Below are positions 1 to 6,716 of a stretch of 9,458 bases of DNA, piece by piece. A program made the translations under genes and the position numbers. The notes under the pieces were generated by a model, which saw only the letters and a program-made list of their open reading frames with translations, was not told the DNA's origin and ran no database searches. The DNA lies in assembly GCA_946639085.1 (NCBI GenBank), contig CAMPBP010000030.1, positions 1 to 9,458 on the forward strand, written 5' to 3'. This DNA comes from an uncultured Lachnospiraceae bacterium (GTDB lineage Bacteria; Bacillota; Clostridia; Lachnospirales; Lachnospiraceae). The first letter of the stretch is position 1. Every line of letters starts with the position of its first letter.

Positions 1-361
1 CAAGATCCTTTCCATGGGTTACAACGGATTTCCGAAGAACTGTTCCGATGATGTATTTCCCTGGGACAGAGAAGGCGATTCACTTAACACGAAGTATCCG
101 TTCGTAACGCACAGCGAACTTAATGCGATACTTAATTACCGTGGAGGAAGCCTGGAGGGCGCTAAGATATATGTTTCCCTGTTTCCCTGTAACGAATGCG
201 CGAAAGCGATAATTCAGGCGGGAATAAAGACGATAGTATATGACAGCGATAAGTATGCCGACACTCCTTCCACGAAAGCATCGAAGATGATGCTCGATGC
301 CGCAGGCGTTGAGTATTATAAATATGAAAGAACGGGCAGAAAGATCGAGATAGATCTTTGA
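1..361 (+). CDS. Deoxycytidylate (dCMP) deaminase, 3' part (5' end outside window)
   Basis: Zinc-dependent deaminase converting dCMP to dUMP in the cytoplasm, feeding dTMP synthesis. The reading frame is open from base 2 and continues out of the window, so the N-terminal 30-40 or so residues are missing. Visible are the GYNGFP substrate-loop motif, a proximal zinc/catalytic motif HSELNAIL (His as zinc ligand, Glu as proton shuttle; the usual form is HAELNAI), and PCNECAKAIIQAG carrying the two zinc-ligand cysteines. The later VYDSDKY and SKMMLDAAGVEY stretches also fit the dCMP deaminase / ComE operon protein 2 family rather than cytidine deaminase or tRNA adenosine deaminase. The next gene's likely start lies 32 bases after this stop, so the two are probably co-transcribed. 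The Ala-to-Ser change in the HAE motif is the only oddity and leaves the catalytic residues intact. Confidence 0.9.
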   Translation, partial: KILSMGYNGFPKNCSDDVFPWDREGDSLNTKYPFVTHSELNAILNYRGGSLEGAKIYVSLFPCNECAKAIIQAGIKTIVYDSDKYADTPSTKASKMMLDAAGVEYYKYERTGRKIEIDL

Positions 362-382
362 TACTTTCCGCCGGGTACAAAC

Positions 383-396
383 GGAGAATGCGGTTG
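383..396 (+). promoter_or_regulatory. Ribosome binding site choosing a TTG start
   Basis: GGAG at 383-386 sits 7 bases before TTG at 394-396. The alternative in-frame ATG at 388 is only one base from GGAG, and the TTG at 358 overlaps the previous stop codon and has no Shine-Dalgarno sequence at the right distance. Starting at 394 also gives a textbook signal peptide beginning MKHTIRR, which the longer forms would bury behind extra charged residues. Confidence 0.65.
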
Positions 397-1554
397 AAAC
401 ACACAATCCGAAGAATTCTCGCCATCGTCATGGTTGCCATCGTGGCCGCTCACAGTACGCCTTATTATGCGGAGGCTACAAAGACCACGAAAGAGAAACT
501 TGATGAAGCCGAGAAAGGTAAAAAAGAAACTGAACAAAGAATCGACGAAGAAAAGCAGAATCGTGATTCCCTCGACCAAAAGAGGTCTTCTCTTCGAAAA
601 GAATTGAACGGTTTGAATTCGGATCTTGAGACCATAAGTGCTCATCTGGACGATCTTTACGATCAGATAGAGAAGAAAGAGCAGGAGATCGCAGAAACGC
701 AGGCAGAACTTGAAGATGCCAGAGAGCGTGAGAAAGTTCAGTACGAAGCAATGATGAAGCGTATCCGCTTCATGTACGAAGACAGCGAGACCCTCTATCT
801 TGAGATCATGTTTCAGGCCAAAAACTTTTCACAGCTTATCACATTAAGCAATTACGTTGACGCCCTTGCTTCTTATGATAAGAGGAAGTTCGACGAATAC
901 CAGCAATATCGTATTGAAGTCGAAGAACTTGAAGCGAAGCTTCAAAGCGAGAACGTAGAGCTGAATCTTTTGAAAGAGGAAGCCGAAGAAGAGAAGGCAA
1001 ACGTCATCGTCGTGATCAACAAGACTTCCGCCAAAGTGACGGAGTATACCGGAAAGATCGACGAGTACGAGGCCCTTATCCAGGAAGAACAGGCACTGTT
1101 AAAGAAGCAGCAGGAAGATATAGCGGCTTTAAAGAAACAGTACGAAGAGGAATTGAGACTATCGAGACTGTCAGCCAATTCGGTATGGAGAGACATCTCG
1201 GAAGTAACCTTTGATGACGGCGACAGATATCTTCTTGCAAACCTCATTTACTGTGAGGCGGGAGGTGAGCCTTATGACGGTCAGGTAGCGGTTGGATCGG
1301 TAGTTATAAACCGAGTTTTGAGTCCCGTATACCCGTCTACGGTATCGGGTGTTATCTATCAAAGGTCCCAATTTTCGCCGGCCGGCAGCGGTCGACTCGC
1401 TTATGCACTCTCCGTAAACAAGGCTACGGCAAGCTGTTACAAGGCAGCGGACGAAGCAATGAGCGGATTCTCAAATGTAGGAAATTGTGTATACTTCAGA
1501 ACACCCATCGAGGGCCTTAGCGGAACACAGATCGGCGGTCATATATTCTACTAA
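394..1554 (+). CDS. Secreted coiled-coil protein with C-terminal SleB-type cell-wall hydrolase domain
   Basis: Predicted exported peptidoglycan hydrolase of 386 aa. Residues 1-28 form a signal peptide: a basic start (MKHTIRR), a hydrophobic core (ILAIVMVAIVAA) and a likely cleavage near YYAEA. Residues about 30-265 are rich in Glu, Lys and Gln in heptad-like order and should form a long coiled coil, as in PcsB/CwlO-type division hydrolases. Residues about 275-386 match the SleB/CwlJ hydrolase_2 domain: LIYCEAGGEPYDGQVAVGSVVINRV, with Glu288 as the expected catalytic acid, then VSGVIYQRSQFSP, and the terminal IGGHIFY resembling the family's IGNHxFY ending. SleB is known from spore cortex lysis, but the coiled coil here suggests a regulated vegetative division or remodelling role instead; that is inference. 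It lies directly behind the dCMP deaminase gene. The start is TTG. No obvious terminator follows. Confidence 0.87.
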   Translation: MKHTIRRILAIVMVAIVAAHSTPYYAEATKTTKEKLDEAEKGKKETEQRIDEEKQNRDSLDQKRSSLRKELNGLNSDLETISAHLDDLYDQIEKKEQEIAETQAELEDAREREKVQYEAMMKRIRFMYEDSETLYLEIMFQAKNFSQLITLSNYVDALASYDKRKFDEYQQYRIEVEELEAKLQSENVELNLLKEEAEEEKANVIVVINKTSAKVTEYTGKIDEYEALIQEEQALLKKQQEDIAALKKQYEEELRLSRLSANSVWRDISEVTFDDGDRYLLANLIYCEAGGEPYDGQVAVGSVVINRVLSPVYPSTVSGVIYQRSQFSPAGSGRLAYALSVNKATASCYKAADEAMSGFSNVGNCVYFRTPIEGLSGTQIGGHIFY

Positions 1555-1645
1555 ATGGCGTAAGATCGAGGAAAAACGGCATTTTGGCGGAAAACTTGCA
1601 AAAAGGAAGATTTGTGACCGAGATACACCAATCGGGAAATAAATT

Positions 1646-1654
1646 TGCTAAATT
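1646..1654 (+). promoter_or_regulatory. Possible extended -10 promoter for the methyltransferase gene
   Basis: TGC-TAAATT resembles an extended -10 element (TGn followed by TAtAaT-like bases) in the AT-rich part of the 150-base gap between the hydrolase and methyltransferase genes. It is about 50 bases before the ATG at 1705. I see no good -35 box 16-18 bases upstream, so this is weak. The rest of the gap (1555-1645) shows no convincing hairpin with a T-tract. Confidence 0.28.
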
Positions 1655-1704
1655 GAATATATATTTCAGACAATTAAAACGTTTCAGGTGAAATTTTAAC
1701 AAAA

Positions 1705-2889
1705 ATGACATTCGACGAATTACTTAAAAAGATCGACGACGGCGATCTTATACGAATGGTTTTTTCGAAAGCAGGAAAGGACGTATCTTCACAAAAAATG
1801 AAGGTGCGTCCCGTTGTTATAAAAGGAAACGGTATGTTTCAGGTTACAAGGCAGACCGGTTCCAAAGAAGAAAGGACTGTTCGGGAGGTATTTGAAAACC
1901 TTAATAAAGAGCAGCTTAAAGCTTTGATAAAAAGCGTATTTCCGGCTGATTACAAACAGCTTTTATTCGAGACAAAGACCGAAGGATTCACGGTTTTGGC
2001 GGGCAAAAAGGGAAATATTACGATTTGTGCAAACAAATCCGTAACGGCTTCAAAGCTTCCCGCAACCCACAATAAAGAGAAGAATTACATCATTTCCGAG
2101 GGAGAGTACGTTCCCTTCCTCGAAGATCTGGGAGTAATGACCAAGTCGGGCCTTGTAGTTAAGGCGAAATACGATAAATTCAGGCAGATAAACAGGTATC
2201 TTGAATTCATTTCGGATGTAAAAGACAGGTTACCGAAGGACCGTGAAGCGGTCATAGTCGATTTCGGGTGCGGAAAGTCATATTTGACCTTTGCTCTTTA
2301 CTATTTCCTCGCGATTAAAAATAACATGCGTATCCATGTGATCGGATTGGATCTCAAACCCGACGTGATCGAGAAATGCTCTAAATTACGGGATAAATAC
2401 GGGTATGAGCATCTTGAGTTCATAAGAGGAGATATCGAACATTTCACAAGCGACAATAATGTCGATATGGTAATTTCACTTCATGCATGCGATACCGCAA
2501 CGGACTTTGCACTGTATAAAGGTATAGTATGGAATGCCTCAATAATAATGGCCGTACCCTGCTGCCAGCATGAACTTAACAAGAATATAAAGTGTAAAGA
2601 CCTTGACGGCGTACTCCAATACGGACTTTTGAAAGATCGGTTATGTGCTGTTTTTACCGATGCCATCCGCGCGGATCTTCTGAAAAAGTGGGGTTATGAT
2701 ACGAATGTCTTAGAATTCATAGACATGGAACATACGCCGAAAAACATACTTATAAGAGCTATAAAGAAACGATCCATGGCTGTGAAAAGCGACGACGAAA
2801 AGCTTGAAAAACTCCGTGAAATAGCGGGTTACGACATTACGCTTGCAAGACTTTTGGAAGAAAATGGGAAAGACTTTGAAGGCAAATAA
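1705..2889 (+). CDS. Class I SAM-dependent methyltransferase, VPCC-motif family
   Basis: A 394-aa cytoplasmic protein with a Rossmann methyltransferase domain at about residues 155-355. Motif I is VIVDFGCGKSYLT (184-195), the acidic end of strand 2 is GLDLKPD (about 214-220), RGDI (241-244) fits the next SAM-contacting acidic residue, and LHACDTATD (259-267) and VPCCQHEL (284-291) follow. The LHACD and PCCQHE motifs are typical of the Methyltransf_32-like group, which includes METTL25- and GSTCD-related eukaryotic proteins; bacterial members mostly lack an assigned substrate. The PCC motif occupies the position where N6-adenine or glutamine methylases carry (D/N)PPY, but it is not the same motif. 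Residues 1-150 are a family-specific N-terminal region without a motif I can name. A candidate AGGTGA lies 13 bases before the ATG, longer than usual. RNA or protein could be the target; I cannot choose. Confidence 0.8.
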   Translation: MTFDELLKKIDDGDLIRMVFSKAGKDVSSQKMKVRPVVIKGNGMFQVTRQTGSKEERTVREVFENLNKEQLKALIKSVFPADYKQLLFETKTEGFTVLAGKKGNITICANKSVTASKLPATHNKEKNYIISEGEYVPFLEDLGVMTKSGLVVKAKYDKFRQINRYLEFISDVKDRLPKDREAVIVDFGCGKSYLTFALYYFLAIKNNMRIHVIGLDLKPDVIEKCSKLRDKYGYEHLEFIRGDIEHFTSDNNVDMVISLHACDTATDFALYKGIVWNASIIMAVPCCQHELNKNIKCKDLDGVLQYGLLKDRLCAVFTDAIRADLLKKWGYDTNVLEFIDMEHTPKNILIRAIKKRSMAVKSDDEKLEKLREIAGYDITLARLLEENGKDFEGK

Positions 2890-2901
2890 ATTAAATTAAG
2901 A

Positions 2902-2907
2902 TATAAT
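2902..2907 (+). promoter_or_regulatory. Possible -10 box (TATAAT) for the 844-aa protein gene
   Basis: An exact TATAAT lies 21 bases before the ATG at 2929 inside a very AT-rich 39-base gap. The best -35 candidate, TTGAAG at 2876-2881, is 20 bases away, longer than the usual 17, and lies inside the preceding gene. A TTGACA at 2911-2916 is downstream of the -10 and has no partner. If used, the leader would be only about 15 bases and contain no Shine-Dalgarno sequence. AT-richness alone could produce this hexamer. Confidence 0.33.
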
Positions 2908-2928
2908 TATTTGACACATTTTTAAACT

Positions 2929-5463
2929 ATGAAGAGAACGATATTAAAGATCATCGCATCTCTTGTTACTTTTGCCGTGACCCTTTTTATCTCGGGTTAC
3001 TTTATGAACAAGGGCAACGTAAATACGACTCACAACATGGAAAAGGCAACTCTTCCGGTGGTGTATATGAGTGTCGGTGCCACTACGGTAAACGAACTCC
3101 ACGGATATACCCAGAATATGGATGTTGCTCTGTTAAGAGACTCCATAACTCCTTTGGATGACAACAGAGGGGTTTCTTTTCGTATAGTCAAATACAACGC
3201 TCTTGTAAGAGGCGTCAGTGTCAAATTAAGAAGCATCGACGGAAGTCGTCTTATAGAAAATATTGAAATAACCGATTTTGAAGAAGACGACTATTCTCTT
3301 TCGGCATCCGTCAATTTCAAAGGTCTTATCGATCCCTACAAAGAATATTGCATGCAGATATGTGTCACCACGGGTACGGGACAGGAAGTAATGTTCCATA
3401 CCCGTGTTATCGATGCTCCGTTATATTGTGCGAGAGAAAAGCTTGCGTTCATAACCGACTTTTATGAAAAGGAACGCTCCATCGAAACGAACGTCGATCT
3501 TAAAGAATATATGGAATCGAACTATACGGGTGACAATACGACACTCGCATACGTAAACATTCACAGCTCGATGGATCAGCTGGCTTTTGCCGGTCTTTCC
3601 GTATATAACATTACGGAACCTGTCATAACGTTTAAAGAATTGAATATCGAGACTGCCGTATTTACCATCGATTATGTTGCCGGTGTAAAGGACGGCAAAA
3701 ACGAAAGAAAGTATTTTGTAAGCGAGTTTTACAGGATCAAATACACTACCGACACCATATATCTTCTTGATTACGAAAGAACCATGGGTGAGATAACGGA
3801 TGAGAACGATCCCGAGATAAATGAAGGAACCTTCACCCTCGGTATAAATGATTACGATGTTGAGATGGCGGAAAGCGAAGACGGAAACATTTTTGCTTTC
3901 GTAAATCAGAATAAGCTCTTCTCATATAATATTTCCGAGAACAGACTTGCAAAGCTCTTTACTTTTTATGACAGCGACAATTTCGACAAGCGTACGTTAA
4001 ATCAGGATCATAAGATAAAGACATTAAGGACCGATGAGGCCGGCAGCGTCTGGTTTCTGGTATACGGTTACATGAACCGCGGAACCTACGAAGGCAAAGT
4101 CGGTATGACCCTTTACGAGTACAACGGTCTCACAAACACGATAGAAGAAAAGCTGTTCATATCTTCCAACAAATCTGCCGAGATGGTGGAAAAGGATCTG
4201 GACGAGCTTGCTTACCTTAATAAAAATAACACCTTCTTTTTTATGATAGACAGATCGATCTATTCCATCAATCTGGACACGATGGAAATAGAAGAGATAG
4301 TGAAAGATCTTGAAGAAAACATGTATTCCGTGTCACGTTCGGAATCGATGCTCGTATGGCAGAACGGAGATGATGTTAACTCTTCCGAAAACCTTATGGT
4401 AATGAACCTTAACACCGAGCAGATAACGACCATATCCGCTCCCGACGGCGAATACATAAAGCCTCTTGCTTTTATGAACGAGGACCTCATATACGGTCTT
4501 TGCGTCAAGAAAGACGTGCTTACCGATTCCACCGGAAGAACGATCTTTCCTATGTACATCCTAAAAATACAAAACGAGTTCGGAGAACTTTTAAAGACCT
4601 ATGAAGAAAAAGGTTTCTATGTGACGGGAGTCGATCTTAACGATAATCTTTTAAGAATGTACAGAGTTAAGAAGTTCGACGGCGACGTATTAAGATACGA
4701 TGCCTGCGACGACGATTACATGACAAACAATCAGCCCGGAGAAGAACGACAGAACATCGTACAGACCGCCGTGGACGATCAATACGAGACAATAGTCAGG
4801 ATCAAGTTCTTACATGATACAAAGGGCAAGATGATACTTCTTACGCCCGAGCAGACGATCTACGAGGGCAGCAAAGAGCTTTACCTCGGCGATTCCTTCT
4901 CGGAAAAGAATCATTATTACGTTTATTACAAAGGTAAACTCCAGCGTATATATACAAAAGAAGCAATGGCCGTAAATCTGGCCAACGCAAACTACGGAAC
5001 GGTGTTAAACGACGCCGGATGCTACGTATGGTACAGGGCGAACAGAGATCTTCGAAATCAGATCATGGCCCTTTCCTTCGATGCGGTCTCAACGGAAGAA
5101 AAAAACCGTACCGCATGGTGCATGGACCGAATGATGGAATATGAAGGAGTCGTCAGAAATTCGGAGTATCTGTTAAGTAAAGGTGATACCGTCCTTTCGG
5201 TATTAAAAGACGGTCTGGAAGGAAAGAACGTGCTGGATCTTACCGGATGCAGCCTGGACAGCATTCTTTACTACGTAAACAGAGACATACCGGTGCTCGC
5301 TCTCACAAACAGCGATAAAGCCTATCTGATCATCGGATTTAATCAGCTTGCCATCGTGGTGCTCGATCCCGACAACAACTGGTACAAGATCGGAATAAAC
5401 GAGGCAGAGAAGATGTTTGAAAACGAAGGCAATCAGTTCATCACGTATGTTCCGAATTCATAA
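2929..5463 (+). CDS. Large membrane-anchored extracytoplasmic protein of unknown function, C39-like C-terminus
   Basis: I do not recognise this 844-aa protein by name. Residues 1-25 (MKRTILK, then a hydrophobic run ending ISGYFM) form an uncleaved signal anchor or signal peptide, so the bulk should be outside the membrane. About 40-290 is beta-rich, with two possible immunoglobulin-like segments. About 300-690 contains recurring short strands with aromatic cores (NIFAFVNQNKLFSYN, GSVWFLVYGY, NTFFFMIDRSIYSINLD, LIYGLCVKKD), which suggests a beta-propeller. About 725-844 resembles a C39-like papain fold: TAWCMDRMMEYEG, then DSILYYVNRDIPVLAL, then LIIGFNQLAIVVLDPDNNWYKI. Cys731 could be the nucleophile position and Asp813 the DP motif, but the catalytic His expected in the NSDKAYLIIGFN segment is absent, so it is probably a pseudo-peptidase. 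No usable Shine-Dalgarno sequence precedes the ATG. The gene ends 10 bases before a strong terminator. Confidence 0.75.
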   Translation: MKRTILKIIASLVTFAVTLFISGYFMNKGNVNTTHNMEKATLPVVYMSVGATTVNELHGYTQNMDVALLRDSITPLDDNRGVSFRIVKYNALVRGVSVKLRSIDGSRLIENIEITDFEEDDYSLSASVNFKGLIDPYKEYCMQICVTTGTGQEVMFHTRVIDAPLYCAREKLAFITDFYEKERSIETNVDLKEYMESNYTGDNTTLAYVNIHSSMDQLAFAGLSVYNITEPVITFKELNIETAVFTIDYVAGVKDGKNERKYFVSEFYRIKYTTDTIYLLDYERTMGEITDENDPEINEGTFTLGINDYDVEMAESEDGNIFAFVNQNKLFSYNISENRLAKLFTFYDSDNFDKRTLNQDHKIKTLRTDEAGSVWFLVYGYMNRGTYEGKVGMTLYEYNGLTNTIEEKLFISSNKSAEMVEKDLDELAYLNKNNTFFFMIDRSIYSINLDTMEIEEIVKDLEENMYSVSRSESMLVWQNGDDVNSSENLMVMNLNTEQITTISAPDGEYIKPLAFMNEDLIYGLCVKKDVLTDSTGRTIFPMYILKIQNEFGELLKTYEEKGFYVTGVDLNDNLLRMYRVKKFDGDVLRYDACDDDYMTNNQPGEERQNIVQTAVDDQYETIVRIKFLHDTKGKMILLTPEQTIYEGSKELYLGDSFSEKNHYYVYYKGKLQRIYTKEAMAVNLANANYGTVLNDAGCYVWYRANRDLRNQIMALSFDAVSTEEKNRTAWCMDRMMEYEGVVRNSEYLLSKGDTVLSVLKDGLEGKNVLDLTGCSLDSILYYVNRDIPVLALTNSDKAYLIIGFNQLAIVVLDPDNNWYKIGINEAEKMFENEGNQFITYVPNS

Positions 5464-5469
5464 AATGGT

Positions 5470-5502
5470 AACAAAAAAAGGACCGCAAGGTCCTTTTTTG
5501 TT
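5470..5502. terminator. Bidirectional intrinsic terminator
   Basis: GGACC (5480-5484), a GCAA tetraloop (5485-5488) and GGTCC (5489-5493) form a perfect GC-rich stem, extended by six A-T pairs (5474-5479 with 5494-5499) and, with one bulged A, three further pairs. T-rich sequence follows on the + strand, and the flanking A-run gives a T-tract on the - strand. It lies between the converging 844-aa protein and PRPP synthetase genes, within the 47 bases separating their stop codons, so it can end both transcripts. Confidence 0.93.
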
Positions 5503-5510
5503 TTTTCTTT

Positions 5511-6701
5511 TTACTGAATCTCCTCACCCATCTTGTAGCGGCTGACTGCCTTCTGGATACGTTCAACGGGATCGAGAAGATCGCTTATGGAAGTATCGTG
5601 ATTAAGTGTATCGATGATGTAAGCGATGTACTTACTCATGTCACAGGATACGTACCAGGGTCTCGAAAGAAGTTCGGGTGACTGGTAAATAAGGTTGGTG
5701 GTAAGTACCTTGGTGATTATGCCGTCGTTGTAAGCTTTGTCGAATCTGTCGAGGCCGTTGGTGAAAAGACCGAATGACGCGCAGACAAATATCTTGTTGG
5801 CATTTCTTGTCTTAAGGTTGTTTGCAACTTCCAATACGCTTTCGCCGGAGGAGATCATATCATCCATGATGATAACGTCTTTTCCTTCAACGCTTGAGCC
5901 TAAGAACTCATGAGCAACGATGGGGTTTCTTCCGTTTACGATGCGGGTGTAATCACGGCGCTTGTAGAACATACCCATATCAAGTCCCAGCACGTTTGCA
6001 AGGTAGATGGCACGTCCCATACCGCCTTCATCGGGGCTTATTACCATCATGTGATCGGAGTCGATGGAAAGATCTTTCTCGCTCTTTAAAAGTCCTTTGA
6101 TGAATTGGTAAGCGGGCTGAACCGTTTCAAATCCGTGAAGCGGTATAGCGTTTTGTACTCTGGGGTCGTGAGCATCGAATGTGATGATGTTGTCGACACC
6201 CATAGCGGTAAGCTCCTGAAGAGCCATAGCACAGTCGAGGGATTCTCTCGAAGTTCTCTTGTGCTGTCTGCTTTCGTATAAGAAAGGCATGATAACGGTA
6301 ATTCTGCGTGCTTTACCGCCCACAGCCGCTATGATTCTTTTCAGATCCTGATAGTGATCGTCGGGTGACATATGATTTTCAAATCCACCCATCGAATAGG
6401 TAAGCGCATAGTTACAAACGTCTACCAAAAGGTAAAGATCGGTACCTCTGACCGATTCAAGAATGAGGCCTTTCGCTTCACCCGAACCGAAACGCGGAAC
6501 CTTGGCTTTAAGAATGTAAGAGGGGCGCATGTAACCCGAAAACGCAAGGCTTTCCTTGTGCTCGTTTTCACGTTCTTCACGCCATTTAACAAGATAACTG
6601 TCAATTTTGGCACCCATTTCCTTGCAGCCTTCAAGAGGAATGATTCCGAGTGAGCCCACGGGAATGGTTTCCAGGTTTCTTTTCTCTTCACGAGATGCCA
6701 T
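5511..6701 (-). CDS. prs: Ribose-phosphate pyrophosphokinase (PRPP synthetase), long divergent form
   Basis: Makes PRPP from ribose 5-phosphate and ATP for purine, pyrimidine, NAD, His and Trp synthesis. Canonical landmarks are recognisable: LESVRGTDLYLL (81-92), RRITVIMPFLYESRQHKR (132-149; PYFGYARQDRK in classical enzymes), FDAHD with the conserved active-site His178 (usual DLHA), ISPDEGGMGRA (221-231), KRRDYTR in the flexible catalytic loop (247-253), and the ribose-phosphate loop IIMDDMISSGES (277-288). At 396 aa it is about 80 residues longer than the usual 315 or so, because of an N-terminal extension of roughly 40 residues, extra sequence around 97-118 (MGGFENHMSPDDHY) and a C-terminal tail. 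The loop has SSGES in place of the usual DTAGT. It is the last gene of the DnaD-loader unit, with its ribosome binding site overlapping the loader stop, and ends at the shared terminator. Alternative: a PRTase-fold paralogue with altered activity, which I consider less likely. Confidence 0.87.
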   Translation of the reverse strand: MASREEKRNLETIPVGSLGIIPLEGCKEMGAKIDSYLVKWREERENEHKESLAFSGYMRPSYILKAKVPRFGSGEAKGLILESVRGTDLYLLVDVCNYALTYSMGGFENHMSPDDHYQDLKRIIAAVGGKARRITVIMPFLYESRQHKRTSRESLDCAMALQELTAMGVDNIITFDAHDPRVQNAIPLHGFETVQPAYQFIKGLLKSEKDLSIDSDHMMVISPDEGGMGRAIYLANVLGLDMGMFYKRRDYTRIVNGRNPIVAHEFLGSSVEGKDVIIMDDMISSGESVLEVANNLKTRNANKIFVCASFGLFTNGLDRFDKAYNDGIITKVLTTNLIYQSPELLSRPWYVSCDMSKYIAYIIDTLNHDTSISDLLDPVERIQKAVSRYKMGEEIQ

Positions 6702-6711
6702 GAAAAGTTAA

Positions 6712-6716
6712 CCTCA
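6712..6716 (-). promoter_or_regulatory. Ribosome binding site of prs overlapping the upstream stop codon
   Basis: On the - strand the sequence GTGAGG contains both the TGA stop of the helicase-loader gene (6716-6714) and the GAGG Shine-Dalgarno core (6715-6712), 10 bases before the prs ATG at 6701. This arrangement favours translational coupling between the loader and PRPP synthetase genes. Confidence 0.7.

Noticed and set aside
358..393. Start of the hydrolase at TTG 358 or ATG 388.
   Set aside because: TTG 358 overlaps the previous stop and has no suitable Shine-Dalgarno sequence; ATG 388 is one base from GGAG. TTG 394 has correct spacing and begins the signal peptide.
2911..2916. TTGACA as a -35 box for the 844-aa protein gene.
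   Set aside because: No -10-like hexamer occurs 15-19 bases downstream, and such a promoter would start inside the coding region.
5894..6653. Two + strand open frames antisense to prs, of 68 and 93 codons.
   Set aside because: They are shadows of the conserved PRPP synthetase frame, with no ribosome binding sites or recognisable protein features.
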